Source: Silene latifolia | Lineage: Eukaryota; Streptophyta; Magnoliopsida; Caryophyllales; Caryophyllaceae | Direction: 5' to 3' | DNA: 64,000 bases | Assembly (NCBI RefSeq): GCF_048544455.1 | Contig: NC_133537.1 | Coordinates: forward strand, 20,769,541 to 20,833,540 | Shown: one piece after another, positions 12,014 to 23,208 of the stretch | Layout of the letters: each line of letters begins with the position of its first letter | Position numbering within the stretch: position 1 is the stretch's first letter | Program-made: the position numbers and the translations under genes | Notes under the pieces: model-generated | Told to the model about the DNA's origin: nothing | Seen by the model: the letters and a program-made list of their open reading frames with translations, nothing else | The model's database searches: none

Positions 12014-13177
12014 TTTGTAATTGTCAAAATAACACACATATTTGGTAGGATTTGGTTGGGTCAACCCCGTATAGAATGTAGACGGAGTATCCGTTGGACC
12101 GAATACTAAAGTGTTTGATTACAATCCTTTGACAAGCAAATGGATTTTGGTCATCCCTTGAACCATACATACATACATACTGTAAACCCGATACCTCTGA
12201 TAAAGTTATAACAACTCTTTATCAGTTGATCTTAGCGTTCATGGATAATCCTACAGTTTTCATGAACATGAGTGAATATCGAGAGCCACATTTCCTTTTT
12301 TATTTCCCGGGTTGATGAAATAAGAGCACTTTTGTAGCTTTAGCCCAATCAGTGCTGGGTAATTTTAAAATATTTGAAGTACGATACACCATTGTAGCAT
12401 ATCAACTATCAGTACGCCGGTTTATTCATGATGGGCTTTGGTACAATGATGGTGAGATAATTAACAGTACATACAGGTTCCTTCTTCATTTGTTGAAACT
12501 TGAAACAATTCCAAGTACAAATGAGCTTCACCAATTTTTCTCATATTTAAAGCTATACGACACAACAGTAACTGGTCCAAATACATCTATATAATCTTAT
12601 TGGCACTACAAGGACAAATCAACGTTTCAACATTTTTTCCACAACATAAGTCGACACATGAGTCAAAAAATTTGTCTAGCTTTGATTATTTTGCATACTA
12701 GAGAATCATGTAATCGCCTTAGAATTAGAGTATACAACAAATACTTGAATAGTCAGTCATCTCTAGCGCAGGGGGAAAAATCACTGTAAACTGGTGATTA
12801 CGTGAGGTATATAAGATTTAACACCGACATCAAAAGCGATTAAGAATAGCTCAATCTACAGTATGTTTGGTATCAGTAAGAGTCTAGGAGCCTAAAACAA
12901 TCCAGATTGATACCAATGGTGGCTCAAGTGGAATTGGAAGTTGTGAGAGCATATCTTATAACATCACTATTTTGGAAGGGTAAATTTCGTGGCATTAGCT
13001 TTTTGGCCCGTGGTTTTAGGGCTGCCAAATATTAAATGCATTAACACTGAGAAAAAAAAATGCAGTCCACGCTTACTTCCTAGTTCCTACCATCCCGCAA
13101 ACCTAACGAGTCCCATAACACTAGACTCCGTATGGAGGATCATTATAGGTGAAGCTATCCCCCCCTAATATATCAAG
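12014..13177. other. Intergenic, no gene recognised
   Basis: There is one 80-codon open frame at 12352-12594 without recognisable motifs. No exon structure, tRNA or clear transposon end was found. Confidence 0.4.
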
Positions 13178-14720
13178 TAGACCTGTCAAACAAGTCGGGT
13201 CCACGGGTCGGATCGAATACGGGTTGAGGCATATACAGGTTGGGCCATATGGGTCTCGGGTTGAGGCATATACGGGTCGGATTGGAGTAACAGAATACAG
13301 GTCAGAAAAAAGTTTATGACGTTTTTTATTTTATTATTTTTCTACCGAAAAAACGTACTTTTTAAAATTAAATTATTTTTAATATTAATATTATTATATT
13401 CATTATTTTAATAATTATTTTATTATTTATTATTTATTGATATAAAAGTTATATATAATTGAATTTTGAATTAGTTTTTTAATTAAAAATATTAAAATAA
13501 TAATTTTTATTTTTAGGGTTTTTCTCGCTTGTACCCTCATGTTATTAGGTTTTCTCACTTATACCCCTTCTTTTTCTTTATTCTCAGTTGTACCCTTATA
13601 GTATCTTTCTTAGTCTCAACCGTAACCTTACTACTTGTAACTGTTAAACAAGTCCGTTAGTTTATTATGTTAACCTTAATACCCCTGCTTTTAGCAATCG
13701 TAACACACAATCATTAATTATTTAATCCCATCATGCAATCAACTTCATCTTTCTCCTCCCTCTAAAACCAGTGACCGCCATAACAACACCTATGATTGAA
13801 CCATAACCATTCATAATCAACAACTAAAGCTCACCACCAGTGAACAACACAACCAAACTAACCAGCCACCAGATAGACACTTCTCAGCCATCGTATCGAC
13901 AACGAATACCACCATGGCAATCTATCTCAACCCACCCTCGACAACTTTTGAACCACCATTAAATCATATTTTTGTTGCAATCGACCTCAATTTTTGCGTC
14001 GCGCCAACCCAAACTCGAGCCACCAATTACCCATTTGTGAGCCACTGTCCTCCATTTTAGAGTTACCCATAACCGCTCTTAACGCTAGCGGACTTATTAT
14101 ATTACTCTCTCCGTTTCGTGCCACTCTAACAGAAAATGGAGCCACGACAAACCAATTTTTGACCACCTAGCCCATTTGCAGGCAATTCTTCTTTTTCACA
14201 GCACATATGGAATCATACTCTCAATTTTTTGGAAGTATTTTTGGGTTTAAGCCAAGATAGAGTTGGGTTGTTGATGGAGGCTATGCTAGTGAGTAGTGAC
14301 GGAAAGAGAAGGCAAAGAGTATGATGAGTGAGTTCAGCAAATGGATAATTATGGGAGAGAGATGAAGGGTAACTAACAGACTTTTTGACGGAAAAAAGTC
14401 ATTAAGGTCATGTTTGGGACTAGTAAGATAATAGAAGGGTATTGCTGAGAATAAAGAAAATGAGAGGGTACAAGTGAGAAAACGTAATAACTCAAGGGTA
14501 CAAATGAGAAAAACCCTTATTTTTATTATTTTAAATATAATATAAAAATATAAATATTTTAATAATATTTTTAGTTTATCTTTGACAAAACGGGTCAAAG
14601 GGGTCGGGTCGGGGATTGACCCTAAAATAACAGGTCATTTTGGGTCAAGGGTCAAGATTTACGGGTTTTTTAACCTTAAAACGGGCCAAGTTTGCAGGTT
14701 GGGTCAGATTTTGACAAGTT
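13178..14720. mobile_element. hAT-like element, non-autonomous, hosting a nested MULE
   Basis: The ends TAGACCTGTCAAACAAGTCG and, reverse-complemented from the right, AACTTGTCAAAATCTGACCC are similar. TATCAAG occurs immediately outside both ends (13171-13177 and 14721-14727), close to the 8-bp duplication of hAT elements. The subterminal regions are rich in GGGTC/GACCC repeats. There is no transposase. A complete MULE lies inside. Confidence 0.5.
13516..14516. mobile_element. Non-autonomous MULE, 1001 bp
   Basis: The terminal inverted repeats begin GGGTTTTTCTCGCTTGTACC and GGGTTTTTCTCATTTGTACC (right end reverse-complemented) and extend beyond 45 bp through GTTATT-type sequence. A perfect 9-bp duplication TTATTTTTA flanks it (13507-13515, 14517-14525). 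There is no transposase. The interior has a CTTTCTCCTCCCTCT leader-like stretch that could come from a captured gene. Confidence 0.82.
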
Positions 14721-14886
14721 TATCAAGGAAAAGCAAAAAAGGTCGGAGAAAGGTGAACAAAATTGAAAAGCAAAAGCCAAAAATAGGTGGAAGTTTACAT
14801 TTGATGGGGGAAACAATATTTCAAATCTGAACTAAGAACACAGCGCAACTCAAAGCACTCATCTCCGAGGAAAAATGGGTGTCTAC

Positions 14887-15061
14887 TAGAGTTGTTCATG
14901 GACGGGACAACCCATTAGTCCCGCCCGCTAACAAAGCTGACTTGGACAACGTATTTTCCAAAAGTTACAAAGGCCCGGCACACAAACCCGCCCAAAACCC
15001 ACATGTCCATGGGCCAAAAATATCATGCTAGCCTGGCCCACGTCCGGCCTGACCACCTCTA
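14887..15061. mobile_element. Small hAT-type MITE, 175 bp
   Basis: The imperfect ends are TAGAGTTGTTCATGGACGGG and, reverse-complemented from the right, TAGAGGTGGTCAGGCCGGAC. A perfect 8-bp duplication GTGTCTAC lies at 14879-14886 and 15062-15069, the hAT length. The interior is GC-rich for this region. Confidence 0.8.
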
Positions 15062-15218
15062 GTGTCTACAACACGGTGAATTTACAAATGCACTGGAAAA
15101 TATGTATTTACGACACAAGTTCTACAATATCTGACTACAATAAAAAGAACATCCTCGTCAAGATTTGATAATCGGTTAAAGATGCAATCAAATAATTATG
15201 AAATTCATAGCAACATTT

Positions 15219-15490
15219 GGGGGGTGTTTGGAATTTGGATGACAAAAGTGGAGGGAAAGGGAGGGGAGGGAAGGGGAATGAAGTGTGGTTGTTTGGATAT
15301 AATTTTTCTCCCAATCTTGCCTAATGTGGAGAGATTTTGAGTAGGCTTAAAGAAAAAAAATTGGATCCCTCCAAATCTCTCCCACTCCATTTCCCCCATC
15401 ATTATTTGCTATCAAATAAGGGATTTTAAACCCCCTACTCTCCCTCCCTTTATTTTCCCCCTAAATCACTCAATCCAAACAATTAAGGGG
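15219..15490. mobile_element. Fold-back MITE-like repeat
   Basis: The left part (GGGGTGTTTGGAATTTGGAT, then GGAGGGAAAGGGAGGGGAGG) is roughly complementary to the right part (CTCCCTCCCTTTATTTTCCC, then CAATCCAAACAATTAAGGGG). I found no clear target duplication, so the superfamily is open. Confidence 0.4.
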
Positions 15491-15819
15491 TAAGATAAGG
15501 GGTTAGGGTTGCAGCCCAGATGTCGAATTGAACATAAAATGTGAAGTATGCAAACACTAATACAAAGGATCCAAACAATGAAGAACATAATCAACCTGCG
15601 CACAATATACCTCTGGTTATATCACAAGAAATTCCTTCATTGCTTGCACAACTTCATGTATATTTGGTACAAGACACGAGAATCCAGATCCATTAGGGTC
15701 CATAATTGGACACACAAAGCACTTCATAAAAGACCAAGCTCATCCATTTAAGTTTCTACATTTGAAGCCATAAGGGTTACGTATAGGCGTATACCTTCTT
15801 ATAGTACATAATTTACGGG

Positions 15820-17335
15820 AACAAAACCCACAATCAAACAAAGTTAAATCCCAATATGATCCTTCAAAGGTAAAACTTAACAGAACATCCATCAGTAATG
15901 CTCAATTTGATCCTTTAGCGTATGATTTCACACTGAAACTATGAGAAAGATCAAATATGTCAATAGTTAATCCCAATAAATATCTTAATGATTCCAATAG
16001 TTGGTATGACATAAAGAACAGTCCTTAATATTAAGGACACCCCAGCAATTAACGTAACGACCACCAAGGAAACAATTACTCTCGTGAGTTGATGTCTCAT
16101 CATTATCGACAGTACACACTTCAGGATTCAAAATAAGCAACTTTCCAATCCAGCCCAGTCCAATCAAACACAGCAAGTCTCATGTAAAAAATCCTTGACA
16201 CTCATTTACTGTGAAATCATACGCTAAAGAAACATATACCCTCAGTCCCTCAGAATAGCTTATACTCCCTCGTAATCTATAGTACCTTCCTTTTCCTTCA
16301 AGGAAAGAAAGACAACTACCTTTCTAGTCTTAATTCACTCCCTCAAATCCTTCTTTTACATCACTCTCATGCAACCCAGCCCCAGCCACCACTGCACAAG
16401 CCAAAACCACCAACAAGCCAGGCAAAAATAAGCATATTTCCTCCCCAACAACCGACTGCAACCACGTTCTCCCACCCCACTTCAACACCAAAAACCATCC
16501 CATCTACTAGGGAATCTAGTAAAACAGGCCAAACTAGGCGGAAAGTACCTGAGTGGTTTAAAATTTTTGAAATTTTGCCCGTACCAAAACCCACAATCAC
16601 AAATAGTTAATCCCAATACGATCCTAAAATGGGAACACTTGCAAAACATTCATCAAGGTAATACTCAAAATACGCTTTTGATGAATGGCACTGTAAAATT
16701 ATGAAAAAGATCTAATGTCATTTTCATAATTGGTACTCAATAGTCAACAATGTAATCGTATCCCGTAGATCCAAAGCAGCAGAAAATGTAAGATACCAAC
16801 CAAACAAATATCACAGCTTAACTGGTCTAGTGGACATCAAACAAGGGTAATTGATTACTCCGGAAGAACGATTCCAAATCATAGAACAAAAAGATAAACA
16901 GGGAGTCTTGCTTTAGATAGTTGTATGTAAAAAAAAGGCTATAATCCTGTTATGGTGAGGAAAGAAGAGTAAGTCACTTCGTTAACAATACCAGCAAGGA
17001 GACAATGACTCTCATCATCGTCTACAATAGCACTTTTGGATTCAAAATAAGCAACTTCCCAACGAAGTCCCATCAAACACAATAAGTCTCGTGTAAAACA
17101 TTCTTACTGATTTATTAAGAAATCATACCCTAAAGAAATACACAACCTCGGCACAGCTTATACACCGTCATAGTCTATATTATCTTCTTTTACATCCCTC
17201 TCAAGTCTCACCTAACCCACGCCCAACTAACCGAGTCTAAGCCACTGTTAAAACTAGCCCCAAGCACCACCAAGCCAGTTGAAAACAACAATATTTCCTC
17301 CCATACAACCAACAGCAGACATAGACAAACTCACC
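15820..17335. repeat. Diverged tandem duplication, about 0.75 kb unit
   Basis: Blocks recur in the same order about 0.76-0.9 kb apart: a GTTAATCCCAATA block (15960s / 16605), GGATTCAAAATAAGCAACTT (16123 / 17039), CAAGTCTCATG / TAAGTCTCGTG (16165 / 17085), AAATCATACGCTAAAGAAA / AAATCATACCCTAAAGAAA (16213 / 17121), and CTTTTACATCACTCTCA / CTTTTACATCCCTCTCA near 16354 / 17188. Divergence is high and the spacing varies. No protein is encoded convincingly; short frames at 15985-16176 and 16367-16600 show no motifs. Confidence 0.65.
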
Positions 17336-17676
17336 CATTGCCATAAAAGACAACACCACCCCCTAACGTATCTACCCTGGAGCAGCTACACCTGTAACTA
17401 TAAATTCTGCTTACGCCACAAAATCCTGCTTCTACAACCGTACTAAAATGCGAGACAATTTTACACACAAAATCGACTTACACAGAAATAATCATCCAAA
17501 AACCTTGATAAAATCCAAAACATAACAGCATAGTTAACCATATCGATGCTAAACATAATAAAATCCGCAATACAGCAACAACAAAACCTAAAACAAAAAC
17601 CAGATCCAAAATCTGTCTTCTTAAACAACAAAATTAAACATCCTCCTTGTTTCATAACCATACCTCAGATTAATAA

Positions 17677-18117
17677 CTAATCAATAGACTGCATAACATC
17701 TTCAGTAGTAAACTTGCTTCCCTTCTCCTTATCAGCAGCAGCACGTCCCTTAGCTTTTCTCTCAAGCAAGCTCTTCCTATCCTTATCAAGTCTCAGCTTC
17801 GTAATCACAACCTTCGAAGGATGAACCCCAACATTCACAGTCGACCCGTTAACCTTCTCACGAGTAATCCTCTCAATATGGATAACCCACTTCTTACGGT
17901 AAACTTGGACGATTTTACCCTCACGACCCTTGAAGTGACCTCGAACAACCTGGACTTCGTCGTCTTTGCGGACCGGCATGGATCGGACTGAGTACTTGGA
18001 ACGAAGGTCGGTTGAGAGTGGTGCTGACATGATGACTCGGCGGACGCTTGATGGTGCGGTGAAGTGAGCCTTGCGGCTCTTGCGGCGGGAGGATGAGACG
18101 CGTGGGTTGTACTTCAT
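17677..18117 (-). CDS. RPL26: 60S ribosomal protein L26 (uL24), intronless
   Basis: A single open frame of 146 codons starts [20 protein letters not shown] and has the KOW motif region ([20 protein letters not shown]), then [20 protein letters not shown] and a basic tail ending EDVMQSID. Length and sequence fit plant cytosolic L26 throughout. The protein binds 25S rRNA near the polypeptide exit tunnel of the 60S subunit. No lesion is present and the start is the only sensible ATG. The flank carries a telo-box and TGGGCY elements, as expected for ribosomal protein genes. Confidence 0.97.
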   Translation of the reverse strand: MKYNPRVSSSRRKSRKAHFTAPSSVRRVIMSAPLSTDLRSKYSVRSMPVRKDDEVQVVRGHFKGREGKIVQVYRKKWVIHIERITREKVNGSTVNVGVHPSKVVITKLRLDKDRKSLLERKAKGRAAADKEKGSKFTTEDVMQSID

Positions 18118-18310
18118 TTTTGGAGGTTTGGGTGTGTGGAGGCGGGGTTGGGGAAGGGGAAAGGAAAGGGTTAGGGTTTTGAGGAAGTTGTAAGGAGTTT
18201 ATAAGAGAGGTGAGTGAAGTGGGAAATGGGGAAATGAATGGGGTTTTTGGTGTAGTGTATAAGTGTGTATGGGCTTAATTGTTTGAATGATTTGGGTTGG
18301 CCCAAGATAA
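18118..18310 (-). promoter_or_regulatory. RPL26 promoter with telo-box and TGGGCY (site II) motifs
   Basis: Upstream of the RPL26 start the minus strand reads AAACCCTAA at 18171-18179 (a telo-box, preceded by AAA and followed by CCC). TGGGCC lies at 18299-18304 (minus) and TGGGCT at 18270-18275 (plus). Telo-box plus site II is the established arrangement in plant ribosomal-protein promoters and gives growth-linked expression; function here is inferred from the motifs. Confidence 0.7.
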
Positions 18311-18372
18311 ATTAGAAGAGCTTGTTCAATAGCATCGGATAATCCAATATATTGAGGTCGGGTTCGATTTCT

Positions 18373-18702
18373 TTTTTTTTTTTTTTTTGATAAAAAACCC
18401 CCAAGGGGATTAATTCATATTACTTAAATCCAAACTCGCAACATCAACAAGCTCTGCTGGAAAATTATCCGTCCAGACTTGTCTACCCAAGCTCCAAGGT
18501 CTAGAGTGAGCAAGGAAATGTGCAACCCTATTACAGTTTCTACGAGCGTGTAAAAAGACTACCGAATCAAAAAACAAACATAACTTATAAATGTCCTCAT
18601 AAACTGAAACTTAAATGCTACGACCCTTCTTCCGCTTCTTGAGGTCATTGATCACGCTGAGACAATCGCTCTCGATGATGATTTTGGTCCTTCCCATCCT
18701 CC
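18373..18702 (-). mobile_element. 5'-truncated LINE (L1-type) with poly(A) and 21-bp target duplication
   Basis: TTGAGGTCGGGTTCGATTTC (plus T) occurs exactly at 18352-18372 and 18703-18723. Between them the minus strand ends in a poly(A) tail of about 16 (T run at 18373-18388). The minus strand encodes pieces of the RNase H-like domain at the C-terminus of plant LINE ORF2 (IIIESDCLSVINDLKK, NRVAHFLAHSRPWSLG-like text) with frame breaks. Tail, long duplication and truncation are the signature of target-primed insertion. Confidence 0.85.
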
Positions 18703-19131
18703 TTGAGGTCGGGTTCGATTTCTGAAGACGGGATTGTTGTTGATGGTTAAAACCTTATAATAGATTAAAAACGGATTTCTATATGCAAAAGAAAACCTTC
18801 TTGTCCTCGATCTCTCAATTTATTTGACGGCCCTGGACAACATTACGGTTGCCATTCACCATACTTACATTAATAGCGAAAAAAGGAAGCCCTACTTCGT
18901 TATATAGGTTTCTCATGGACTGGTTATATTAGCAAGAGCTAGTCTACAAGTACCGCTTGCTTACACATGTTTTTCATGTTCTTACAATAATTTAACATCA
19001 GATTTTGATTTCTCTACCATAGAATTAATAATTCTAACGAGGTAGATTGATTTACATAAGATTTGAATTTGCTACATATAAGAGAGGGAAGCAATCACTC
19101 CATTCTTCTTTTCTTTTTGTTAATTAAAAAC

Positions 19132-19390
19132 CTGTCCAACCTACTGTGAACCCTAGATTCAGGTCGTTGCTTATTGTCCCAAGTAAATACATCCCCTATA
19201 ACAGGAATATCCACAACACCACATTCAACAACACATTTCCTAAACAGTTCTATTTCAACTTCAGTGGTATTTCCTCCACACCTTTCACTAATTGATTATA
19301 CACAGTTAAAATCTCCTCAAATTTTCCATGAGCCATTGATAATTTTAGAAATTTCACTTCAGTTTTTCCCTATAGAAGAATCCTTTCTCA
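19132..19390 (-). pseudogene. LINE endonuclease fragment
   Basis: The minus strand translates to ELFRKCVVECGVVDIPVIGD, then VFTWDNKQRPESRVHSRLDR, the conserved C-terminal part of the LINE apurinic-like endonuclease (GxxFTW and SRLDR motifs). Upstream, text like the WL..GDFN region is broken by stops. It is a fragment of another LINE, not clearly joined to the one at 18373-18702. Confidence 0.7.
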
Positions 19391-20429
19391 AACACCATTG
19401 AATGCATATACATAACTACATAAGTCAAATAGAAACAATCACTACTAACTTGGGATTCTACTCTTATGTGAATAAATTGAGCATAATACTCAATAAATTG
19501 AATCATGAACTTATTAGGCAACTAACCTACCTCCATTTTGACAGCCATTATGGGTAGAAATACTCCAATTTATAGGCAACAAATCTCTTTGATTGTTTTT
19601 ACTCGAAATAATTTTTGTGTGTGTATTTGATAAAACTTGGATCTAAAAACCCCATAAGTAACAAATAACAAACTATGCACCTTTAGTTACATCTATAAAA
19701 TATAATCAATAATATGCATATCTATCTTCTATTCAATAAAAGTCTCCCTTTTAGTGAGAATCGTTTTTCCGTCCCTTATTTCGGGGTTTTTCCATTTATT
19801 CGTGGGGTTAGTTTCATCAATAATATAGTCAAGAGTAGTTCGTTGATGGTTTGCAGCGTGTTCTTTCAAAGGGTAAAAGTAATTTGTCAACGATCTTTGG
19901 AACCAGTGAGAGGTAAATTTTATCTCATAAATCAAACGAAGGATCCCCTCAAAAGCTACATGAAAATAGCAATAATAGGACGAGCCGAATTGTCAGATGT
20001 TGTTTTGAGATCCCTAGTTTATAAGAAAATTACATTAGATTTGTTTTCAATTATAATTATTCTTTGTAAGTGCCGTATGACGTTCTATTAATAAATTGTT
20101 CTTTTCTCTAAAAAAAAAGACTACCCTAAAATAACAAATAAACGCCACCTAGACAAAGCCACGTAAGATCCAAAAAGCCACCTAGATTAAAATTTAATGT
20201 GACGTGGCATATTTTTAATGTGACATGACGAATTAATGTGACATGGATTATCAATTTATTACTTACATGACATTAATTTAAATTATTTATCTATAAATTA
20301 ATTTAATTCACTTATACCTATAATATTAAAGGATATTATCATTATTCTTAAATTAATTTTCTATATTAAATATATTGTCTTCCAAAATTTATATAACCCT
20401 TACAAATTTACATCAAATTTCATAATTTA
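19391..20429. other. AT-rich intergenic sequence, no gene recognised
   Basis: A 125-codon plus frame at 19714-20091 has no motif I recognise and no supporting exon structure. The stretch 20130-20260 has repeated GTGACGTGGCA / GTGACATGGA motifs, possibly part of a degraded element. Confidence 0.4.
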
Positions 20430-20890
20430 TAATTAATATTGACATTTAAATTGAAATTTTTGTAATAAAACATGTTAATAAATTTCATAATTTATAATTA
20501 AAATTGAAATTGAAATTTTTGTACCAAAACATATTAAGGAATTAATTAAACCTATTCATATTACTAAACACTCACCATTATTAACATTTTCCTATTTAAT
20601 TCATTATTTTTAAATTTTTTTGTAATAAAACCTGTTAATAAATTAATTAAACCTCTTCATATTACTGAACATCCACCATTATTAATATTTTCCTATTTAA
20701 TTTATTTTTAATTAAACATGGTAATAAATTGATTAAAACTCTTCATAATACTTAACACACACCAAATTAATTAAAAGTTTTTCCTATTTAATTAATTTTT
20801 GTAATATCATATGTTAATAATTTTATTAAAACTCCTTATATTACTCAACACCCATAATTTTCATTAACATTTTGTTCTATTTAATTCATC
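20430..20890. repeat. Degenerate minisatellite, period about 90-100 bp
   Basis: Four or more copies of a unit with CTCTTCATATTACTGAACA, then CACCATTATTAATATTTTCC, then TATTTAATTCATT start near 20551, 20652, 20739 and 20832. The copies differ at many sites and by small indels. Units are separated by AAACATGTTAATAAATT-type text. Confidence 0.7.
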
Positions 20891-21135
20891 TCTTGAGGTG
20901 CTCGGCAATCAATTATCTAATTTAATAATACCACAAAATAAATTATAATATGGGAATTTATGGTTGTGTAATGACTATAAAACCTATAATAGTTTCTATT
21001 CACTTTATTTATTTAAAATATGCCAATTTGTCATGAGTTTCTAAGTTGTAAATTGTATTTTATGGTTTAATTTATTTATTTGATTATATTGAGTATATTG
21101 AGTATATTGAGTATTATTGTCGAGTATTGTCGAGT

Positions 21136-21387
<252 letters not shown>

Positions 21388-21739
21388 TTTCTGTTGTTGT
21401 GTCCAATAAAGTATATTTTAATTTGTTATGTTGTTGGTTTTATGAATCGTTTGCTTTATATTTGAATTCATGTTTTCCAGTTGGTTTAATTTAAGTGACT
21501 TACATGTGACAATGTTTTGATACGTTTGTCAAGTTTTTGCCAGGTTTATGTTTTATCTTTTGGTCAATATATTTTCTATATAACTTTAAAGCACCATGAA
21601 ACATATGTGAATGCCGATAAGGCAAACCATCAAGTGGGTAATCTGGAGAGGGAAGACATGCAAAAGGCACGAAACTGAAATAAAATTAAAGGTAAAAAAA
21701 ACGTAAGGTAGAAACTGATAGGTAATGGATGATTGTTGA

Positions 21740-21985
21740 TCTCAAAATATAAGTCTTATAATATTCTTTTTAATTTGTTATTAAAAGTATATTGTGGTGT
21801 AAGTTTACTATTATACTTTCCCAATCAACCTATTTGAATTTGTATTTTTGTATTCACAAGTATAATCATCTCTAACATATATTTTTCTTTTTCATTTTAT
21901 ATGAACTATTATCAAGGCATGTAATAAAAGGAAGCGAAAGTGAACCTTCGGGTAAATATTAAATAGTATGATTTCTAAATTCTAC
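21740..21985. repeat. Copy 1 (left half) of a duplicated segment split by the gypsy element
   Basis: This stretch (TTGTTGATCTCAAAATATAA ... ATTTCTAAATTCTAC) closely matches 30958-31225. Its continuation on the other side of the gypsy element (TTCGTATGTTTTTAAGTTTA from 30643) matches 31226 onward. The target locus was therefore already duplicated in tandem before the retrotransposon inserted into one copy. Confidence 0.75.
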
Positions 21986-23208
21986 TGCAATGTAATGTCC
22001 AAGGGTTTAGACAATTACAGCAAACAACTCAGCAAACCAAAGACAGTTTCTCAGGAATGCAATAAACTTGTGCTATTTAATAAAAATATCAAATGACCTC
22101 CTAAAATCATGAAATTTGGCAGTATTTAACTTTATTATAAGATCTAACTCTGAGCAAAATTCCAGGATTTTTGAGGGAATCTAAGTATTTTTAAGACTCC
22201 ATAGAAACTGACTGACAGACACAACAAGCTGTAAATGGAACAATTTTGAGATGGTGACTGAAAGTAAGGACCTTTGGATATAATTATCAACTAATAACCT
22301 ACAGACTACTCACAGGGAGATAAGTTAATAATTTGAGGGGACTTAAGCTGGGAATTTCCACAGATTTACACAGGAAAATCTCAACTGAAGCAACAACAAA
22401 GCTAAACAAACCACAGACTCAGCACAGGAATGTTAAACTCTACTAACAGGTACTTAATCAACAACCACAGTCTAAGCACAAGTTGTTATCAAGCCTGACT
22501 CTAATCTACAGACTAAGCACAAGATTAAGAGGTTTAGTTTTGATAGAATTCTCAGTTTCATTCATAAATCAGCTGTGTTACGACAGTCTGAGTCAAGGTC
22601 CTTATATATGCCTTTTTAGGTTACAAACTTGAAAAGAAACTACATCCAAGGGTTAGGATCCTTCCTCACATGCTGACAAGAGTCCAAATACAATATTACA
22701 ACGGTTTAAAAGCTCTTAATTGTAAACTGGAATGAAAATAAAAGAGAAATGCAGATGACAGTGACATGTTGTGGTCCTTTGCTGTATTGCCGACTTTTCT
22801 GTTGTGTGTAGGCACTTGAGGACGAAATGATTGGGTCCTTAGCATTAAAATTGGTTCTAGGTTACATCTGGTAAATGGTGAGACAAGCCAAAAGTCCTTT
22901 AGTTGCCTTTTCCTCATGGTTTAGTCAGAAATGGAAAGATTGCTTTTGCTCTTTTTGTCATTTGCTGCAGTTCTGTCCAGCTCGAATTTCTGGGACTTGC
23001 ATTGTGATTTACCCTTGAACCCTTAGGACTTTTTTGAGCCTAAGTTAGTGACCAACCAGCTGGCCATGATGGCAGCTGGTGGTTGGGCTTATACACATAC
23101 TTATTGTCCACTAAACTTAGCTCTGCTGGACTGGTTCCTGAGTCTGGTGTGAGGTTGCCTTGGCTTGCTTGTTTATGTGAGGTGACCTGGTCAGTGGCTC
23201 CTGCTGCA
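21986..23208 (-). repeat. 3' LTR of the gypsy element, 1223 bp
   Basis: It begins (minus strand) TGCAGCAGGAGCCACTGACC at 23208 and ends TTGCA at 21986. It matches the 5' LTR except for small differences and the CACTA insertion in the latter. The polypurine tract AGGGGAGGT (minus strand, 23209-23217) abuts its start. The final 57 codons of the integrase frame, ending at 23040, lie inside it. Confidence 0.92.

Noticed and set aside
12352..12594. 80-codon plus frame between Helitron and hAT-like element
   Set aside because: No recognisable domain, no supporting exons; chance frame in AT-rich DNA is likely.
19714..20091. 125-codon plus frame, briefly considered as organellar insertion or Alba-like protein
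   Set aside because: No clear organellar gene match and no conserved motif order.
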